The translations under genes and the position numbers were made by a program. A stretch of 64,000 bases of DNA. It comes from Ectopseudomonas oleovorans. GTDB lineage: Bacteria; Pseudomonadota; Gammaproteobacteria; Pseudomonadales; Pseudomonadaceae. Below the pieces are notes generated by a model. It saw nothing but the letters and a program-made list of their open reading frames with translations. It did no database searches and was not told the origin of the DNA. The stretch lies in the NCBI RefSeq assembly GCF_003052605.1, contig NZ_QASO01000032.1, forward strand, positions 27,920 through 91,919, given 5' to 3'. Positions 33,815 through 43,632 of the stretch are shown piece after piece (positions within the stretch are counted from its first letter, which is position 1; the number at the start of each line of letters is the position of its first letter).

Positions 33815-35821
33815 ATGCAAGCTCAGGGCGTGTTGTTCGGTCAGATCGCCGCCGTGTTCGGCATCGTGATCGCCGGCGTGTGGGGTGCCACGCAATGGAC
33901 AGCCGCCGCATTGGGCTACCAGCTACGCCTGGGCTCGCCCTGGTTCGACTTCCACGGCACGCCGGTCTATTACCCGTGGAAACTGTTCGAGTGGTGGTTC
34001 TTCTTCGACGCCTACGCGCCGCAGGTGTTCGACACCGGCGGCATGATCGCGGCAAGCAGTGGCCTGTTGGCCGTGGCGGTCGCCATCGCCATGTCGGTGT
34101 GGCGCTCGCGCCAGGCGCGCAAGGTGACGACCTATGGCTCGGCTCGCTGGGCCGATGCCGCCGACATTCGCAAGGCTGGGCTGACGCAGCCTGCTGGTGT
34201 CTTTCTCGGCCAACATGACGGCCACTACCTGCGGCACGAAGGGCCGGAACACGTCCTGACCTTTGCGCCGACGCGCTCAGGCAAGGGTGTGGGCCTGGTG
34301 GTGCCGACATTGTTGAGTTGGCCCGCGTCCGCTGTCATCCACGACATCAAGGGCGAGAACTGGCAGATCACCGCTGGCTGGCGTTCGCGCTTCTCGCACT
34401 GCCTGCTGTTCAACCCCACTGATGCCAGTTCAGCGGCCTACAACCCGCTGCTGGAAGTGCGGCGCGGCGCGCATGAGGTGCGCGACGTGCAGAACATCGC
34501 CGACATCCTGGTCGATCCAGAAGGCGCGCTGGAGAAGCGCAACCATTGGGAGAAGACCAGTCACGCGCTGCTGGTCGGCGCGATCCTGCATGTGCTCTAC
34601 GCGGGCGAAGACAAGACGCTACGGGGCGTTGCCAACTTCCTCAGCGACCCGGCCAGCCCGTTCGAGCTGACCTTGCATCGGATGATGACGACCAAGCACC
34701 TGGGTGATGCCCAGCATCCCGTCGTTGCATCCGCTGCCCGCGAAGTGCTCAACAAGTCGGACAACGAGCGCTCGGGCGTGCTCTCCACCGCCATGTCGTT
34801 CCTCGGCCTGTACCGAGATCCCACGGTGGCCGCAGTCACGTCGCGCTGCGACTGGCGCATCGCTGACCTGATCGCAGCAGAGCATCCGGTATCGCTGTAT
34901 CTGGTAGTGCCGCCTTCCGACATCTCGCGCACCAAGCCGCTGATCCGGCTGATCCTCAACCAGATCGGGCGACGGCTCACCGAATCGCTGGATGGCAGTG
35001 ACGGCATCCAACGCCGCCACAAGCTGTTGTTGATGCTGGACGAGTTCCCGGCGCTGGGGCGGCTGGACTTCTTCGAGACGGCGCTGGCCTTCATGGCGGG
35101 CTATGGCATCCGCAGCTTCCTGATCGCCCAGTCGCTCAACCAGATCGACAAGGCGTATGGGCAGAACCATTCGATTCTGGACAACTGCCATGTGCGCGTG
35201 ACCTTCGCCACCAACGACGAACGCACGGCCAAACGCATTTCCGAAACATTGGGCACGGCCACTGAGTTGCGCGCCCAGCGCAACTACGCAGGCCACCGGC
35301 TTGCACCGTGGCTCGGCCATCTGATGGTGTCGCGCCAAGAAACCGCACGTCCGCTGCTGACGCCAGGCGAAGTAATGCAGTTGCCGACTGATGAAGCGGT
35401 GGTGATGGTGTCCAGCGTCGCGCCGATCAAGGCGAAGAAGCTGCGCTACTTCGCCGACGCCAATTTCAAGCAACGGGTGTTGCCGCCGCCTGCGGTGACG
35501 GTTGGCCGCTATGCCGATGTGCCGCCTGCACGACCTGACGACTGGAGCGGCCTGGCCATACCTGTGGTTCCTGCGGCACCGGCTACGGCGTCCGCCGATG
35601 ACCTGGAGGCCTTGGGTTCGACCGACGACGGCGGCCCACGCCGCCAGCCCGAACTGTCCGAAGCCATTGCCTATGCCCCCGAGATGGATACCCCGACCAG
35701 TGACCTGTCGCTGCTCGATGACGACGACATGCCCCCGGTGCTTCCCGGCCAGCTCGACCCCGCCATGCAGCGCACGGCGCGGCTGGCATCCCTCGACCCT
35801 AACGACGGAATCGACCTATGA
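33815..35821 (+). CDS. traG: TraG/VirD4 coupling protein ATPase
   Basis: A 668-residue coupling protein. Two or three N-terminal membrane helices, then Walker A APTRSGKGVG at about residue 150, Walker B-type LLMLDEFPALG near residue 410, and RSFLIAQSLNQID. It carries the relaxase-DNA complex to the TrbB-I channel. ATG 33815 has CGGAGG nine bases upstream; an upstream ATG at 33764 lacks this. It overlaps the CopG-like gene by 4 bp, starting the transfer operon. Confidence 0.95.
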   Translation: MQAQGVLFGQIAAVFGIVIAGVWGATQWTAAALGYQLRLGSPWFDFHGTPVYYPWKLFEWWFFFDAYAPQVFDTGGMIAASSGLLAVAVAIAMSVWRSRQARKVTTYGSARWADAADIRKAGLTQPAGVFLGQHDGHYLRHEGPEHVLTFAPTRSGKGVGLVVPTLLSWPASAVIHDIKGENWQITAGWRSRFSHCLLFNPTDASSAAYNPLLEVRRGAHEVRDVQNIADILVDPEGALEKRNHWEKTSHALLVGAILHVLYAGEDKTLRGVANFLSDPASPFELTLHRMMTTKHLGDAQHPVVASAAREVLNKSDNERSGVLSTAMSFLGLYRDPTVAAVTSRCDWRIADLIAAEHPVSLYLVVPPSDISRTKPLIRLILNQIGRRLTESLDGSDGIQRRHKLLLMLDEFPALGRLDFFETALAFMAGYGIRSFLIAQSLNQIDKAYGQNHSILDNCHVRVTFATNDERTAKRISETLGTATELRAQRNYAGHRLAPWLGHLMVSRQETARPLLTPGEVMQLPTDEAVVMVSSVAPIKAKKLRYFADANFKQRVLPPPAVTVGRYADVPPARPDDWSGLAIPVVPAAPATASADDLEALGSTDDGGPRRQPELSEAIAYAPEMDTPTSDLSLLDDDDMPPVLPGQLDPAMQRTARLASLDPNDGIDL

Positions 35822-36294
35822 GCCAATACCGATTGAACCTGTTCATCCAGCACGAGCACGCCAAGCGTCTGGACGAACTGGCCGCCAAGAAAGGCGTATC
35901 CAAGTCCAGCATCGTCGCCGCTGCCTTGGCGTCCTGGCTGTCGCTCGATGCCGGCGACCAGCGCGAGGCCGCCATTGCCAAGCGTCTGGATCGCCTGTCG
36001 CGGCAAGCCGAGCGTCTGGAGCGTGACCAGAACATCCAGATCGAAACGCTGGCGCTGTTTATCCGCTACTACCTGACCGTCAGCACGCCGGTGCCCGAAG
36101 CCCATCAGGATGCAGCTCGCGCCCAGGGCAAGGCGCGCTTCGAGCAGTTCGTCGAACAGTTGGGCCGCCACCTGCTGCGTGGCCGCAGCCTGGTGCGGGA
36201 CGTGGTGGAAGAACTGCATCCAGACCCCATGCGGATGGACGACGCGGCGGTGCTGACCGAAGCCCATGAACGTGCTGCGGAGCGTGCCTCATGA
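35818..36294 (+). CDS. CopG/RHH-type protein of the transfer operon
   Basis: A 158-residue protein with an N-terminal ribbon-helix-helix: QYRLNLFIQHEHAKRLDEL, then KKGVSKSSIVAAALASWL. The C-terminal half is predicted helical. It lies between traG and trbB, overlapping both by 4 bp, which is its normal place in Tn4371-type elements. It may regulate the operon. Confidence 0.88.
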   Translation: MSQYRLNLFIQHEHAKRLDELAAKKGVSKSSIVAAALASWLSLDAGDQREAAIAKRLDRLSRQAERLERDQNIQIETLALFIRYYLTVSTPVPEAHQDAARAQGKARFEQFVEQLGRHLLRGRSLVRDVVEELHPDPMRMDDAAVLTEAHERAAERAS

Positions 36295-37340
36295 GCGCCG
36301 TTCAGCAGATGCCGCCCGAACCGCGTTCGTCGGCCGCGACTTCGCTGGATCGCCGCATCCAGATGCTGCGCACGGCGATGGGGCCGGTGATCGCCGCAGC
36401 GCTGGAAGACCCGGACGTGGTGGAAGTGATGCTTAACCCCGACCGGACGCTGTGGGTGGATCGGCTGTCGTCTGGCCGTGCGCCGCTGGGCATCGAACTG
36501 CCCGAAGCCGATGGCGAACGCATCATCCGTCTGGTCGCCGCTCACGTTGGTGCGGAGGTACATCGCGGCCAACCGCTCTTGACCGCCGAACTGCCGGAGA
36601 CCGGCGAGCGCTTCGAGGGCATCCTGCCGCCCGCCGCACCCGGCCCGGCCTTTGCGCTGCGCAAGCGGGCCGTGAGCATCATCGGTCTAGATCGCTATGT
36701 GGCCGATGGCATCCTGACCGCTGGGCAGGCCGAGTTTCTGCGTCATGCCGTGCGCGAGCGGCACAACATCCTGATCGCCGGAGGCACCAGCACCGGCAAG
36801 ACCACGCTGGCCAATGCCTTGCTGGCCGAGATCGCCGCCACCGGCGACCGCGTGCTGGTGCTCGAAGACACCATCGAACTGCAATGCGCGGCCCGTGACC
36901 ATGTGCCATTGCGCACCCGCGCAGGCGTGGTGTCGATGCAGGAACTGGTGCGCGCAACGATGCGGCTGCGCCCGGATCGCGTGATCGTCGGCGAAGTGCG
37001 CGGCGGCGAAGCGCTGGATCTGGTGAAGGTCTGGGGCACCGGCCACCCCGGTGGCATCGCCACCATCCATGCCGGCTCCGCGTTGGGCGCGCTGCTGCGC
37101 CTGGAGCAACTGATCCTCGAAGTGGCGGTGAATCCGCCCCGCGCCCTGATCGCCGAGGCGGTCAACGTCGTCATCCACATCGCAGGCCGTGGCCGCAAGC
37201 GCCACGTCGAAACCATTTCCCGTGTCGTCGGTTTCGACGGCGCGGGCTACCGCCTGGCGGATGCGCTGGAAACGTCGTTTCCCGAGCTGCCGCCTGTTCC
37301 TTCCCAGTCCCTCGACCAATCCTCTGGAGAACTGCCATGA
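36291..37340 (+). CDS. trbB: TrbB, VirB11-type secretion ATPase
   Basis: A 349-residue hexameric ATPase. Walker A GGTSTGKTTLANALL at about residues 163-177, Asp box LVLEDTIEL, Walker B region VIVGEVRGGEALDLVK and the His box GHPGGIATIHAGS are all present. It powers pilus assembly and transfer at the inner membrane. It overlaps genes on both sides by 4 bp. Confidence 0.95.
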   Translation: MSAVQQMPPEPRSSAATSLDRRIQMLRTAMGPVIAAALEDPDVVEVMLNPDRTLWVDRLSSGRAPLGIELPEADGERIIRLVAAHVGAEVHRGQPLLTAELPETGERFEGILPPAAPGPAFALRKRAVSIIGLDRYVADGILTAGQAEFLRHAVRERHNILIAGGTSTGKTTLANALLAEIAATGDRVLVLEDTIELQCAARDHVPLRTRAGVVSMQELVRATMRLRPDRVIVGEVRGGEALDLVKVWGTGHPGGIATIHAGSALGALLRLEQLILEVAVNPPRALIAEAVNVVIHIAGRGRKRHVETISRVVGFDGAGYRLADALETSFPELPPVPSQSLDQSSGELP

Positions 37341-37723
37341 CGCACGTTGATGCTTTCCATCTTTCTGTAAATCCGCTTTCTCGCCTGTCCAGCCTGGCAC
37401 GGCTGCGCAGCCTGGCCCGCCCTGCGGGGCAAGGGCTGCTGCTGGCCGCGCTGTTGTTGTTCCTGGCCGGAACCGCACAGGCCGCCGGTTCCTCGATGCC
37501 GTGGGAAGGCCCGCTGCAATCCATCCTCGAATCCATCCAGGGGCCGGTGGCCCGTATCGTCGCGGTCATCATCATTATTGCGACGGGCTTGGCGCTGGCC
37601 TTCGGCGATACCAGTGGCGGCTTTCGCAAGCTGATCCAGATCGTCTTCGGGTTGAGCATTGCCTTTGCGGCTTCGAGCTTCTTCCTGTCGTTCTTCAGTT
37701 TCTCCGGCGGGGCCGTCGTATGA
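37337..37723 (+). CDS. trbC: TrbC, conjugative pilin (VirB2-like)
   Basis: A 128-residue pilin precursor with a long N-terminal export signal (residues about 20-52) ending near AQAAGSS, and two further hydrophobic segments IVAVIIIIATGLALAFG and LIQIVFGLSIAFAASSFFLS. This is the VirB2/TrbC layout. TraF (20899) is the likely processing enzyme. Overlaps trbB and trbD by 4 bp. Confidence 0.92.
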   Translation: MTHVDAFHLSVNPLSRLSSLARLRSLARPAGQGLLLAALLLFLAGTAQAAGSSMPWEGPLQSILESIQGPVARIVAVIIIIATGLALAFGDTSGGFRKLIQIVFGLSIAFAASSFFLSFFSFSGGAVV

Positions 37724-37989
37724 GCACGGCCACCGATCTTCCGGGCTTTGAAGTGCCGCTGCATCGCTCGCTGACCGAGCCGATCCTGCTGGGCGGTGCG
37801 CCGCGCACCGTGGCGATTGCCAACGGCACGCTGGCCGCCGCCGTCGGGCTGGGCCTGCAACTGTGGATTCCCGGCGTGGTGCTGTGGATTGTCGGCCATT
37901 CGCTGGCGGTGTGGGGTGCGCGCGTCGATCCGCAGTTCATGCAGGTCTTCGCCCGGCACATCAAGCACAAGCCGCTGCTGGACGCATAG
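37720..37989 (+). CDS. trbD: TrbD, VirB3-like inner-membrane protein
   Basis: An 89-residue protein with the VirB3-type opening FEVPLHRSLTEPILLGG and two close hydrophobic segments at about residues 33-60. It works with TrbE at the inner membrane. Overlaps trbC by 4 bp, and trbE follows after 12 bp. Confidence 0.93.
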   Translation: MSTATDLPGFEVPLHRSLTEPILLGGAPRTVAIANGTLAAAVGLGLQLWIPGVVLWIVGHSLAVWGARVDPQFMQVFARHIKHKPLLDA

Positions 37990-38001
37990 GGAGAAGCCGA
38001 C

Positions 38002-40452
38002 ATGCTGAACCTTGCCGAATACCGCCAGCGGCCCGCGCTGCTGGCCGACTGGCTGCCCTGGGCCGGGCTGATCGGGCCGGGCGTCGTCTTGAACAAGGAT
38101 GGCTCGTTCCAGCGCACGGCGCGTTTTCGTGGGCCGGATCTGGACAGCGCCACGCAAGGCGAGCTGATCGCCACGTCGGCGCGCCTGAACAACGCACTGC
38201 GCCGCCTGGGGTCGGGCTGGGCCTTGTTCATCGAAGCTGAGCGCCGCGCTGCGGCGGGCTATCCGCGTTCCGAATTCCCCGAGCCATTGTCCTGGCTGGT
38301 GGAGGAAGAACGCCGCGCGGCCTTCCAGGAATCGGGCCAGCATTTCGAGAGTGCCTATCACCTCACGCTTGCTTATCTGCCACCAGAAGAATCTCGCGCC
38401 CGCGCTGCCAAGATGCTCTATGAGAACGCGCCGGGCGATGGCGTGGATTGGCAGGGGCGGCTGCAAGCCTTCGTCGCGGAAACCGATCGCGTCTTCGACC
38501 TTCTCGACGGCGTGATGCCAGAAGTTGCCTGGCTCGATGACAGCCAGACGCTGACCTACCTGCACGCCACTATTTCGACGCGGCGCTACCGCGTCGGCGT
38601 GCCCGAAGTGCCATTCCACATCGACGCGCTGCTGACCGACTCCGCGCTGGTCGGTGGCCTGGCGCCCATGCTGGGCGACCAGCACCTGCGCGTGGTGTCG
38701 GTGCGAGGCTTCCCGACTTCGACCTGGCCGGGGATTCTGGACGACCTCAACCGCCTGGGCTTTGCATACCGCTGGAGCACGCGCTTTCTCTGCCTCGACA
38801 AAGCCGAGGCGGAACGGGAGTTGGGGCGCCTGCGCCGCCAGTGGTTCGCCAAACGCAAGAACGTCATCGCGCTGCTGCGCGAAACGATCTTCCAGCAGGA
38901 AAGCCCGCTGGTCGATACCGACGCCAACAACAAGGCCGCCGATGCCGATGCCGCCTTGCAGGAGCTGGGCAGTGACCAGGTGGCCTTCGGCTACCTCACC
39001 GCCACAGTGACGGTGCTCGATGCCGACCCGGCCGTGGCCGACGAGAAGCTGCGCATGGTGGAGCGCGTCATCCAGGGTCGGGGATTCGTCACCATCCCCG
39101 AAACACTGAACGCCGTGGATGCCTGGCTGTCGTCTATTCCCGGCAATGCCTATGCCAACGTGCGTCAGCCCATCGTCTCAACGCTGAACCTGGCGCACAT
39201 GATGCCGCTGTCGGCGGTATGGGCTGGGCCGGAGAAGAACGCTCACCTCGACGGCCCGCCGCTGATCGTCACACGCACCGATGGCGCGACGCCGTTCCGG
39301 CTGGTGACGCACATTGGCGACGTTGGCCACACGCTGGTCGCAGGGCCGACCGGAATGGGCAAGTCGGTCTTGCTCGCCACGTTGGCGATGCAGTTCCGCC
39401 GTTATCCCGGCTCGCGCATTTTCGCCTTCGATATGGGCCGCTCCATGCGTGCCACCATCCTCGGGCTGGGCGGCGAACATTACGACCTCGGTAACGATGG
39501 GGCGATCGCCTTCCAACCATTGGCCCGCATCGACCACGAAGGCTACCGCACCTGGGCCGCCGAATGGGTGGAAGGCCGTTTGCTGCACGAAGGCGTGGTC
39601 GTCGGCCCGGACGAGAAGGCGGCGATCTGGTCGGCACTCGGCAGCCTCGCCGGTGCGCCAACAGAGCAACGCACGCTGACCGGTCTGTCGGTACTGCTGC
39701 AATCGAACGCACTGCGCCAGGCGCTCGCGCCCTATGTGCTGGGTGGTGCCCACGGCAAGCTGCTGGACGCCGATTCTGACCGGCTGGGTTCCGGCAGCGT
39801 GCAGGGCTTCGAGATGGAAGAGCTGATGCACAGCAAGGCGGCAGTGCTGGCCGTGCTGGGCTACCTGTTCGCCCGCTTCGATGAACGCTTCGACGGCGCG
39901 CCCACGCTGTTGATCCTCGATGAAGCCTGGCTGTTCCTCGATGACCCGGTGTTCGCTGCCCGCATCCGCCAGTGGCTCAAGACGCTGCGCAAGAAGAATG
40001 TCGGCGTCATCTTCGCCACGCAGTCGCTGGCCGACATCAAGGATTCGAGCATTGCACCGGCAGTGATCGAAAGCTGCGCCAGTCGGATTTTCTTGCCCAA
40101 TCCGCAGGCCACCGAGCCGCAGATTCGCACGATCTACGAAGGCTTCGGGCTGAACTCGCGCCAGATCGAGATCGTGGCGACCGCGCAGCCCAAGCGCGAC
40201 TACTACTACCAATCGCGTCTGGGCAATCGCCTGTTCGACCTCGACCTGGGGCCAGCCACGCTGGCCTTCGCGGGTGCATCCACTCCGCAAGACCAACGCG
40301 ACATGGATCGCGTGCTGCTGGACGCAGGCACACCGGGCTTTGCCGGTGCCTGGCTGCGCCATCGCGGCCTCGATTGGGCCGCTGATCTGCTGCCGTCCTC
40401 GCCGGTAGCAGCGTTCTTCCTCGCTTCTCAACCTCTGGAGGTTTCACCATGA
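38002..40452 (+). CDS. trbE: TrbE, VirB4-type ATPase
   Basis: An 816-residue ATPase. The N-terminal half is the CagE/VirB4 domain; the C-terminal half has Walker A AGPTGMGKSVLLATL at about residues 447-461 and Walker B LLILDEAWLFLDD, then VGVIFATQSLADI. Largest energising subunit of the channel. Overlaps trbJ by 4 bp. Confidence 0.96.
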   Translation: MLNLAEYRQRPALLADWLPWAGLIGPGVVLNKDGSFQRTARFRGPDLDSATQGELIATSARLNNALRRLGSGWALFIEAERRAAAGYPRSEFPEPLSWLVEEERRAAFQESGQHFESAYHLTLAYLPPEESRARAAKMLYENAPGDGVDWQGRLQAFVAETDRVFDLLDGVMPEVAWLDDSQTLTYLHATISTRRYRVGVPEVPFHIDALLTDSALVGGLAPMLGDQHLRVVSVRGFPTSTWPGILDDLNRLGFAYRWSTRFLCLDKAEAERELGRLRRQWFAKRKNVIALLRETIFQQESPLVDTDANNKAADADAALQELGSDQVAFGYLTATVTVLDADPAVADEKLRMVERVIQGRGFVTIPETLNAVDAWLSSIPGNAYANVRQPIVSTLNLAHMMPLSAVWAGPEKNAHLDGPPLIVTRTDGATPFRLVTHIGDVGHTLVAGPTGMGKSVLLATLAMQFRRYPGSRIFAFDMGRSMRATILGLGGEHYDLGNDGAIAFQPLARIDHEGYRTWAAEWVEGRLLHEGVVVGPDEKAAIWSALGSLAGAPTEQRTLTGLSVLLQSNALRQALAPYVLGGAHGKLLDADSDRLGSGSVQGFEMEELMHSKAAVLAVLGYLFARFDERFDGAPTLLILDEAWLFLDDPVFAARIRQWLKTLRKKNVGVIFATQSLADIKDSSIAPAVIESCASRIFLPNPQATEPQIRTIYEGFGLNSRQIEIVATAQPKRDYYYQSRLGNRLFDLDLGPATLAFAGASTPQDQRDMDRVLLDAGTPGFAGAWLRHRGLDWAADLLPSSPVAAFFLASQPLEVSP

Positions 40453-41192
40453 AGACCCAACCCCGTTTGCTGTCCGCCTCGCTTGCCGCCGTGCTGTCGG
40501 TGTCGCTGCTGGCCGTCCAGCCCGCGTCCGCGCTGACGGTGTTCGACCCGTCGAACTTCGTGCAGAACACGCTGACCGCCATCCGCACGCTGGAGCAGAT
40601 CAACAACCAGATCAACCAGCTCCAGAACGAAGCGCAGATGCTGATGAACCAGGCGCGCAACCTCGCGAATCTGGACTTCAACATCGTCAATCGCTTGCGT
40701 TCGACGCTGGCGACCACCGAACGCCTGATCGCCGAGGCACGCGGCCTGGCCTACGACGTGCAGAGCATGGATGCCACTTTCGCCCGGCTGTACCCGGAGC
40801 AGTACGCCGCGACGGTCAGCGGCGACCAGATGCTGCGCGATGCGCAGGAGCGCTGGAAAAACACCTTGAAAGGTCTGCATACCGCGATGCGGATGCAGGC
40901 GCAGGTGTCGCAGAACCTGGCGCAAGACGAAAGCGCGCTGTCCGATCTGGTCAGCCGGAGTCAGTCCGCAACCGGCGCGCTGCAAGCCATGCAGGCGACC
41001 AACCAGCTTCTGGCCCTGCAGGCCAAGCAATCCATTCAGGCGCAGCAGCTCCAGATCACGCAGGAACGCGCCGCCGCACTGGAACTGGCACGCCAAGCAG
41101 CGGCTGTCGAACGTGGACGTGAAGTGACGCGTCGCTTCCTGGGTGATGGCACGCCCTACACACCGCAGCGCGTGGATTTCTACGGCAACTGA
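40449..41192 (+). CDS. trbJ: TrbJ, VirB5-like periplasmic protein
   Basis: A 247-residue protein with an N-terminal signal peptide ending near VQPASA, then VFDPSNFVQNTLTAIRTLEQ and long amphipathic helices with coiled-coil character, as in VirB5/TrbJ. It is expected at the pilus tip or in the periplasm. Overlaps trbE by 4 bp. Confidence 0.93.
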   Translation: MKTQPRLLSASLAAVLSVSLLAVQPASALTVFDPSNFVQNTLTAIRTLEQINNQINQLQNEAQMLMNQARNLANLDFNIVNRLRSTLATTERLIAEARGLAYDVQSMDATFARLYPEQYAATVSGDQMLRDAQERWKNTLKGLHTAMRMQAQVSQNLAQDESALSDLVSRSQSATGALQAMQATNQLLALQAKQSIQAQQLQITQERAAALELARQAAAVERGREVTRRFLGDGTPYTPQRVDFYGN

Positions 41193-41204
41193 CGGGAGAC
41201 GGCC

Positions 41205-41519
41205 ATGCGATGCGCTTTCTTGCTGCTGCCCGTGCTGCTGGTCGCTTGCGGCCAGCAGCCGACCGAAGACCTGGCCGCTGCCCTGGCCGCCGACCCCGCG
41301 CGGCTCAAGGCTTTGCGTGCGCAGTGTGCAGCCGACAGGACGACGGCAGGCGAAGTCGCCTGCCTAGCGGCGACCGATGCTTTCCGGCGGCGCTTCTTCG
41401 CCGGGGAAACCGGGCCTGACGAGTTCCGCACGCTGGCCGATCTGCCGCCGATCCCGCCGAGCTTTGACACACTCGCCAGTGACCAGGACGCCATGCCTTT
41501 CGAGGGGGACGTGCCATGA
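41205..41519 (+). CDS. second EexN-like lipoprotein (TrbK position)
   Basis: A 104-residue lipoprotein: signal with lipobox LLVAC (Cys15), then ADPARLKALRAQC and DAFRRRFFAGE, clearly related to the EexN protein at 33307. It occupies the place of the entry-exclusion gene trbK between trbJ and trbL. It overlaps trbL by 4 bp. It is likely to act in exclusion or in protecting the host cell membrane during transfer. Confidence 0.82.
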   Translation: MRCAFLLLPVLLVACGQQPTEDLAAALAADPARLKALRAQCAADRTTAGEVACLAATDAFRRRFFAGETGPDEFRTLADLPPIPPSFDTLASDQDAMPFEGDVP

Positions 41520-42910
41520 ATGACGTGACAGTGATCGACCGGTTTCTCGCTACTTTCTCGCGCTACATCGACTCGGGCTTTGGGCTGCTGCAGGGCGAAG
41601 TCGCGTTCCTCACAGCCACGCTGATCGTCATCGACATGACGATTGCCGGGCTGTACTGGGCGATGAGCCACGCCACCGGCCAAGGCGATGACGTGATCGC
41701 CAAGCTGCTGCGCAAGGTGCTCTACGTCGGTGCGTTCGCCTACATCATCAACAACTTCAACTGGCTGGCCAGCATCGTCTTCCGCTCATTCGCGGGCCTG
41801 GGCCTGACGGCCAGCGGCTCGACGATGAGCATGTGCGAATTCCTGCAACCGGGACGCCTGGCCAAGACCGGCATCGACGCGGCAGCGCCGATCCTTGAGC
41901 AGATCAGCGACATGGCGGGCTTTCCCGAAGTGTTCGTGAACATGACGCCCATCGTGGTCATGTTCCTGGCCTGGGCGGTGGTGATCCTGTGCTTCTTCGT
42001 GCTGGCGATCCAGCTCTTCATCACCTTGATCGAGTTCAAGCTGACCACGCTGGCGGGCTTCGTGCTGGTGCCTTTCGCCTTGTGGAACAAGACCAGCTTC
42101 CTCGCCGAAAAGGTGTTGGGCAATGTGGTGTCGTCTGGCATCAAGGTGTTGGTGCTGGCCGTGATCGTCGGCATTGGATCGGGCCTGTTCGCCGAGTTCC
42201 AGGTGCATCCGGCCGAGCCGTCCATCGACCATGCGGTGGTCATCATGCTGGCCTCGCTCACGCTTCTGGCGTTGGGGATCTTCGGGCCGGGCATTGCCAC
42301 CGGGCTGGTATCCGGCGCGCCGCAGTTGGGCGCCGGAGCGATGGCCGGTGCTGCTGTGGGTGCCGCAGGCGCGGCGGTTGCCGTAGGTGCCGCCGCCGCC
42401 AGCGTTGGCGGTGCGGTGATGGCCGGGGCGCGCATGGCACCGGCTGCCGCCAAGCTCGCAGGGGCTGGCGCACGGGCTGCGACCTCGGCGGCTGGCAGCG
42501 CGAAGTCGGCTTTCCAGTCCGGTTCTGCCGCTGCGGGCGGCGGAGCCAAAGGCGCGATGGCAGGGCTGGGAAGTGTTGCCATGGGCGGCGCACAGACCGC
42601 TGGCCAGCGCGCTAGTGCAGGCATCAAGGCAGCGGCGGCCAAGGCTGCCGCGCCATTCAAAGCAGGCTGGCAAGGCTCCGGCACCGATGGTGGTACAGGC
42701 GGTGGCGCTGCCAGTTCCGGGCAGATCACCACAGGGGATGCCGCTGGCCACACGGCCAACGCGCAGAAGCAGGAACAACCCGGTTGGGCCAAGCGCCTGC
42801 AACGTCGCCAACGACTCACCCAAGCCACCACAACGGCCGCGCACACCCTGCGCGGTGGCGACGGCGGCGGTTCGGGCCAAGGCCCGAGCCTGCGCGATTC
42901 AGATAGCTGA
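41516..42910 (+). CDS. trbL: TrbL, VirB6-like membrane protein
   Basis: A 464-residue inner-membrane channel protein. Six hydrophobic segments lie in the first 260 residues; the rest is a long Gly/Ala-rich tail (AGAAVGAAGAAVAVGAAAAS) with a hydrophilic end. This is usual for TrbL. It overlaps the EexN-like gene by 4 bp. Confidence 0.95.
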   Translation: MNDVTVIDRFLATFSRYIDSGFGLLQGEVAFLTATLIVIDMTIAGLYWAMSHATGQGDDVIAKLLRKVLYVGAFAYIINNFNWLASIVFRSFAGLGLTASGSTMSMCEFLQPGRLAKTGIDAAAPILEQISDMAGFPEVFVNMTPIVVMFLAWAVVILCFFVLAIQLFITLIEFKLTTLAGFVLVPFALWNKTSFLAEKVLGNVVSSGIKVLVLAVIVGIGSGLFAEFQVHPAEPSIDHAVVIMLASLTLLALGIFGPGIATGLVSGAPQLGAGAMAGAAVGAAGAAVAVGAAAASVGGAVMAGARMAPAAAKLAGAGARAATSAAGSAKSAFQSGSAAAGGGAKGAMAGLGSVAMGGAQTAGQRASAGIKAAAAKAAAPFKAGWQGSGTDGGTGGGAASSGQITTGDAAGHTANAQKQEQPGWAKRLQRRQRLTQATTTAAHTLRGGDGGGSGQGPSLRDSDS

Positions 42911-42927
42911 CTTTCAAGGAGAACCCC

Positions 42928-43632
42928 ATGCGATTCAAACGACCGCAGGTGCGCTATGCCGATACACCGCAACCTGCCACCCCGTATCAAGCCGCTGCCC
43001 AGGTCTGGGACGAGCGCATCGGCTCGGCCCGCGTGCAGGCCAAGAACTGGCGGCTGATGGCCTTCGGCTGCCTGGTGCTCGCGCTGCTGATGGCCGGCGG
43101 CCTGGTGTGGCGCTCGGCACAGTCCATCGTTACGCCCTATGTCATCGAGGTGGATCAGTCCGGCCAGGTACGCACCGTGGGCGAAGCGGCCACGCCGTAC
43201 CGGCCCACCGATGCGCAGACGGCACACCACATCGCGCGCTTCGTGACGCTGGTGCGCTCGCTGTCCATCGACCCGATCGTTGTGCGCCAGAACTGGCTCG
43301 ATGCCTACGACTACACCACCGACCGGGGCGCGGCGGTGCTCAACGACTATGCGCGGGTGAATGACCCGTTCGCCCGTATTGGCAAGGAGTCGGTGACGGT
43401 GCAGATCACCAGCGTGGTTCGCGCCAGTGATGCGTCGTTCAACGTGCGCTGGACGGAACGCCGCTACGTCAATGGCGCGGCGGCCGGGCTGGAGCGATGG
43501 ACGGCGGTGGTGTCCATCGTGCAGCAGACCCCGCGCACCGAAGAACGCCTGCGCCGCAACCCGCTGGGCATCTACGTCAATGGCTTGTCGTGGAGCCGTG
43601 AACTGGATTCTTCTGAAGGAGCCAAACCATGA
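42928..43632 (+). CDS. trbF: TrbF, VirB8-like protein
   Basis: A 234-residue bitopic protein with one N-terminal membrane helix (GCLVLALLMAGGLVW, residues about 49-63) and a periplasmic VirB8-type domain, including VRQNWLDAYDYTTDRGA and WTERRYVNG. Ribosome site AAGGAGAACCCC. Overlaps trbG by 4 bp. Confidence 0.94.
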   Translation: MRFKRPQVRYADTPQPATPYQAAAQVWDERIGSARVQAKNWRLMAFGCLVLALLMAGGLVWRSAQSIVTPYVIEVDQSGQVRTVGEAATPYRPTDAQTAHHIARFVTLVRSLSIDPIVVRQNWLDAYDYTTDRGAAVLNDYARVNDPFARIGKESVTVQITSVVRASDASFNVRWTERRYVNGAAAGLERWTAVVSIVQQTPRTEERLRRNPLGIYVNGLSWSRELDSSEGAKP

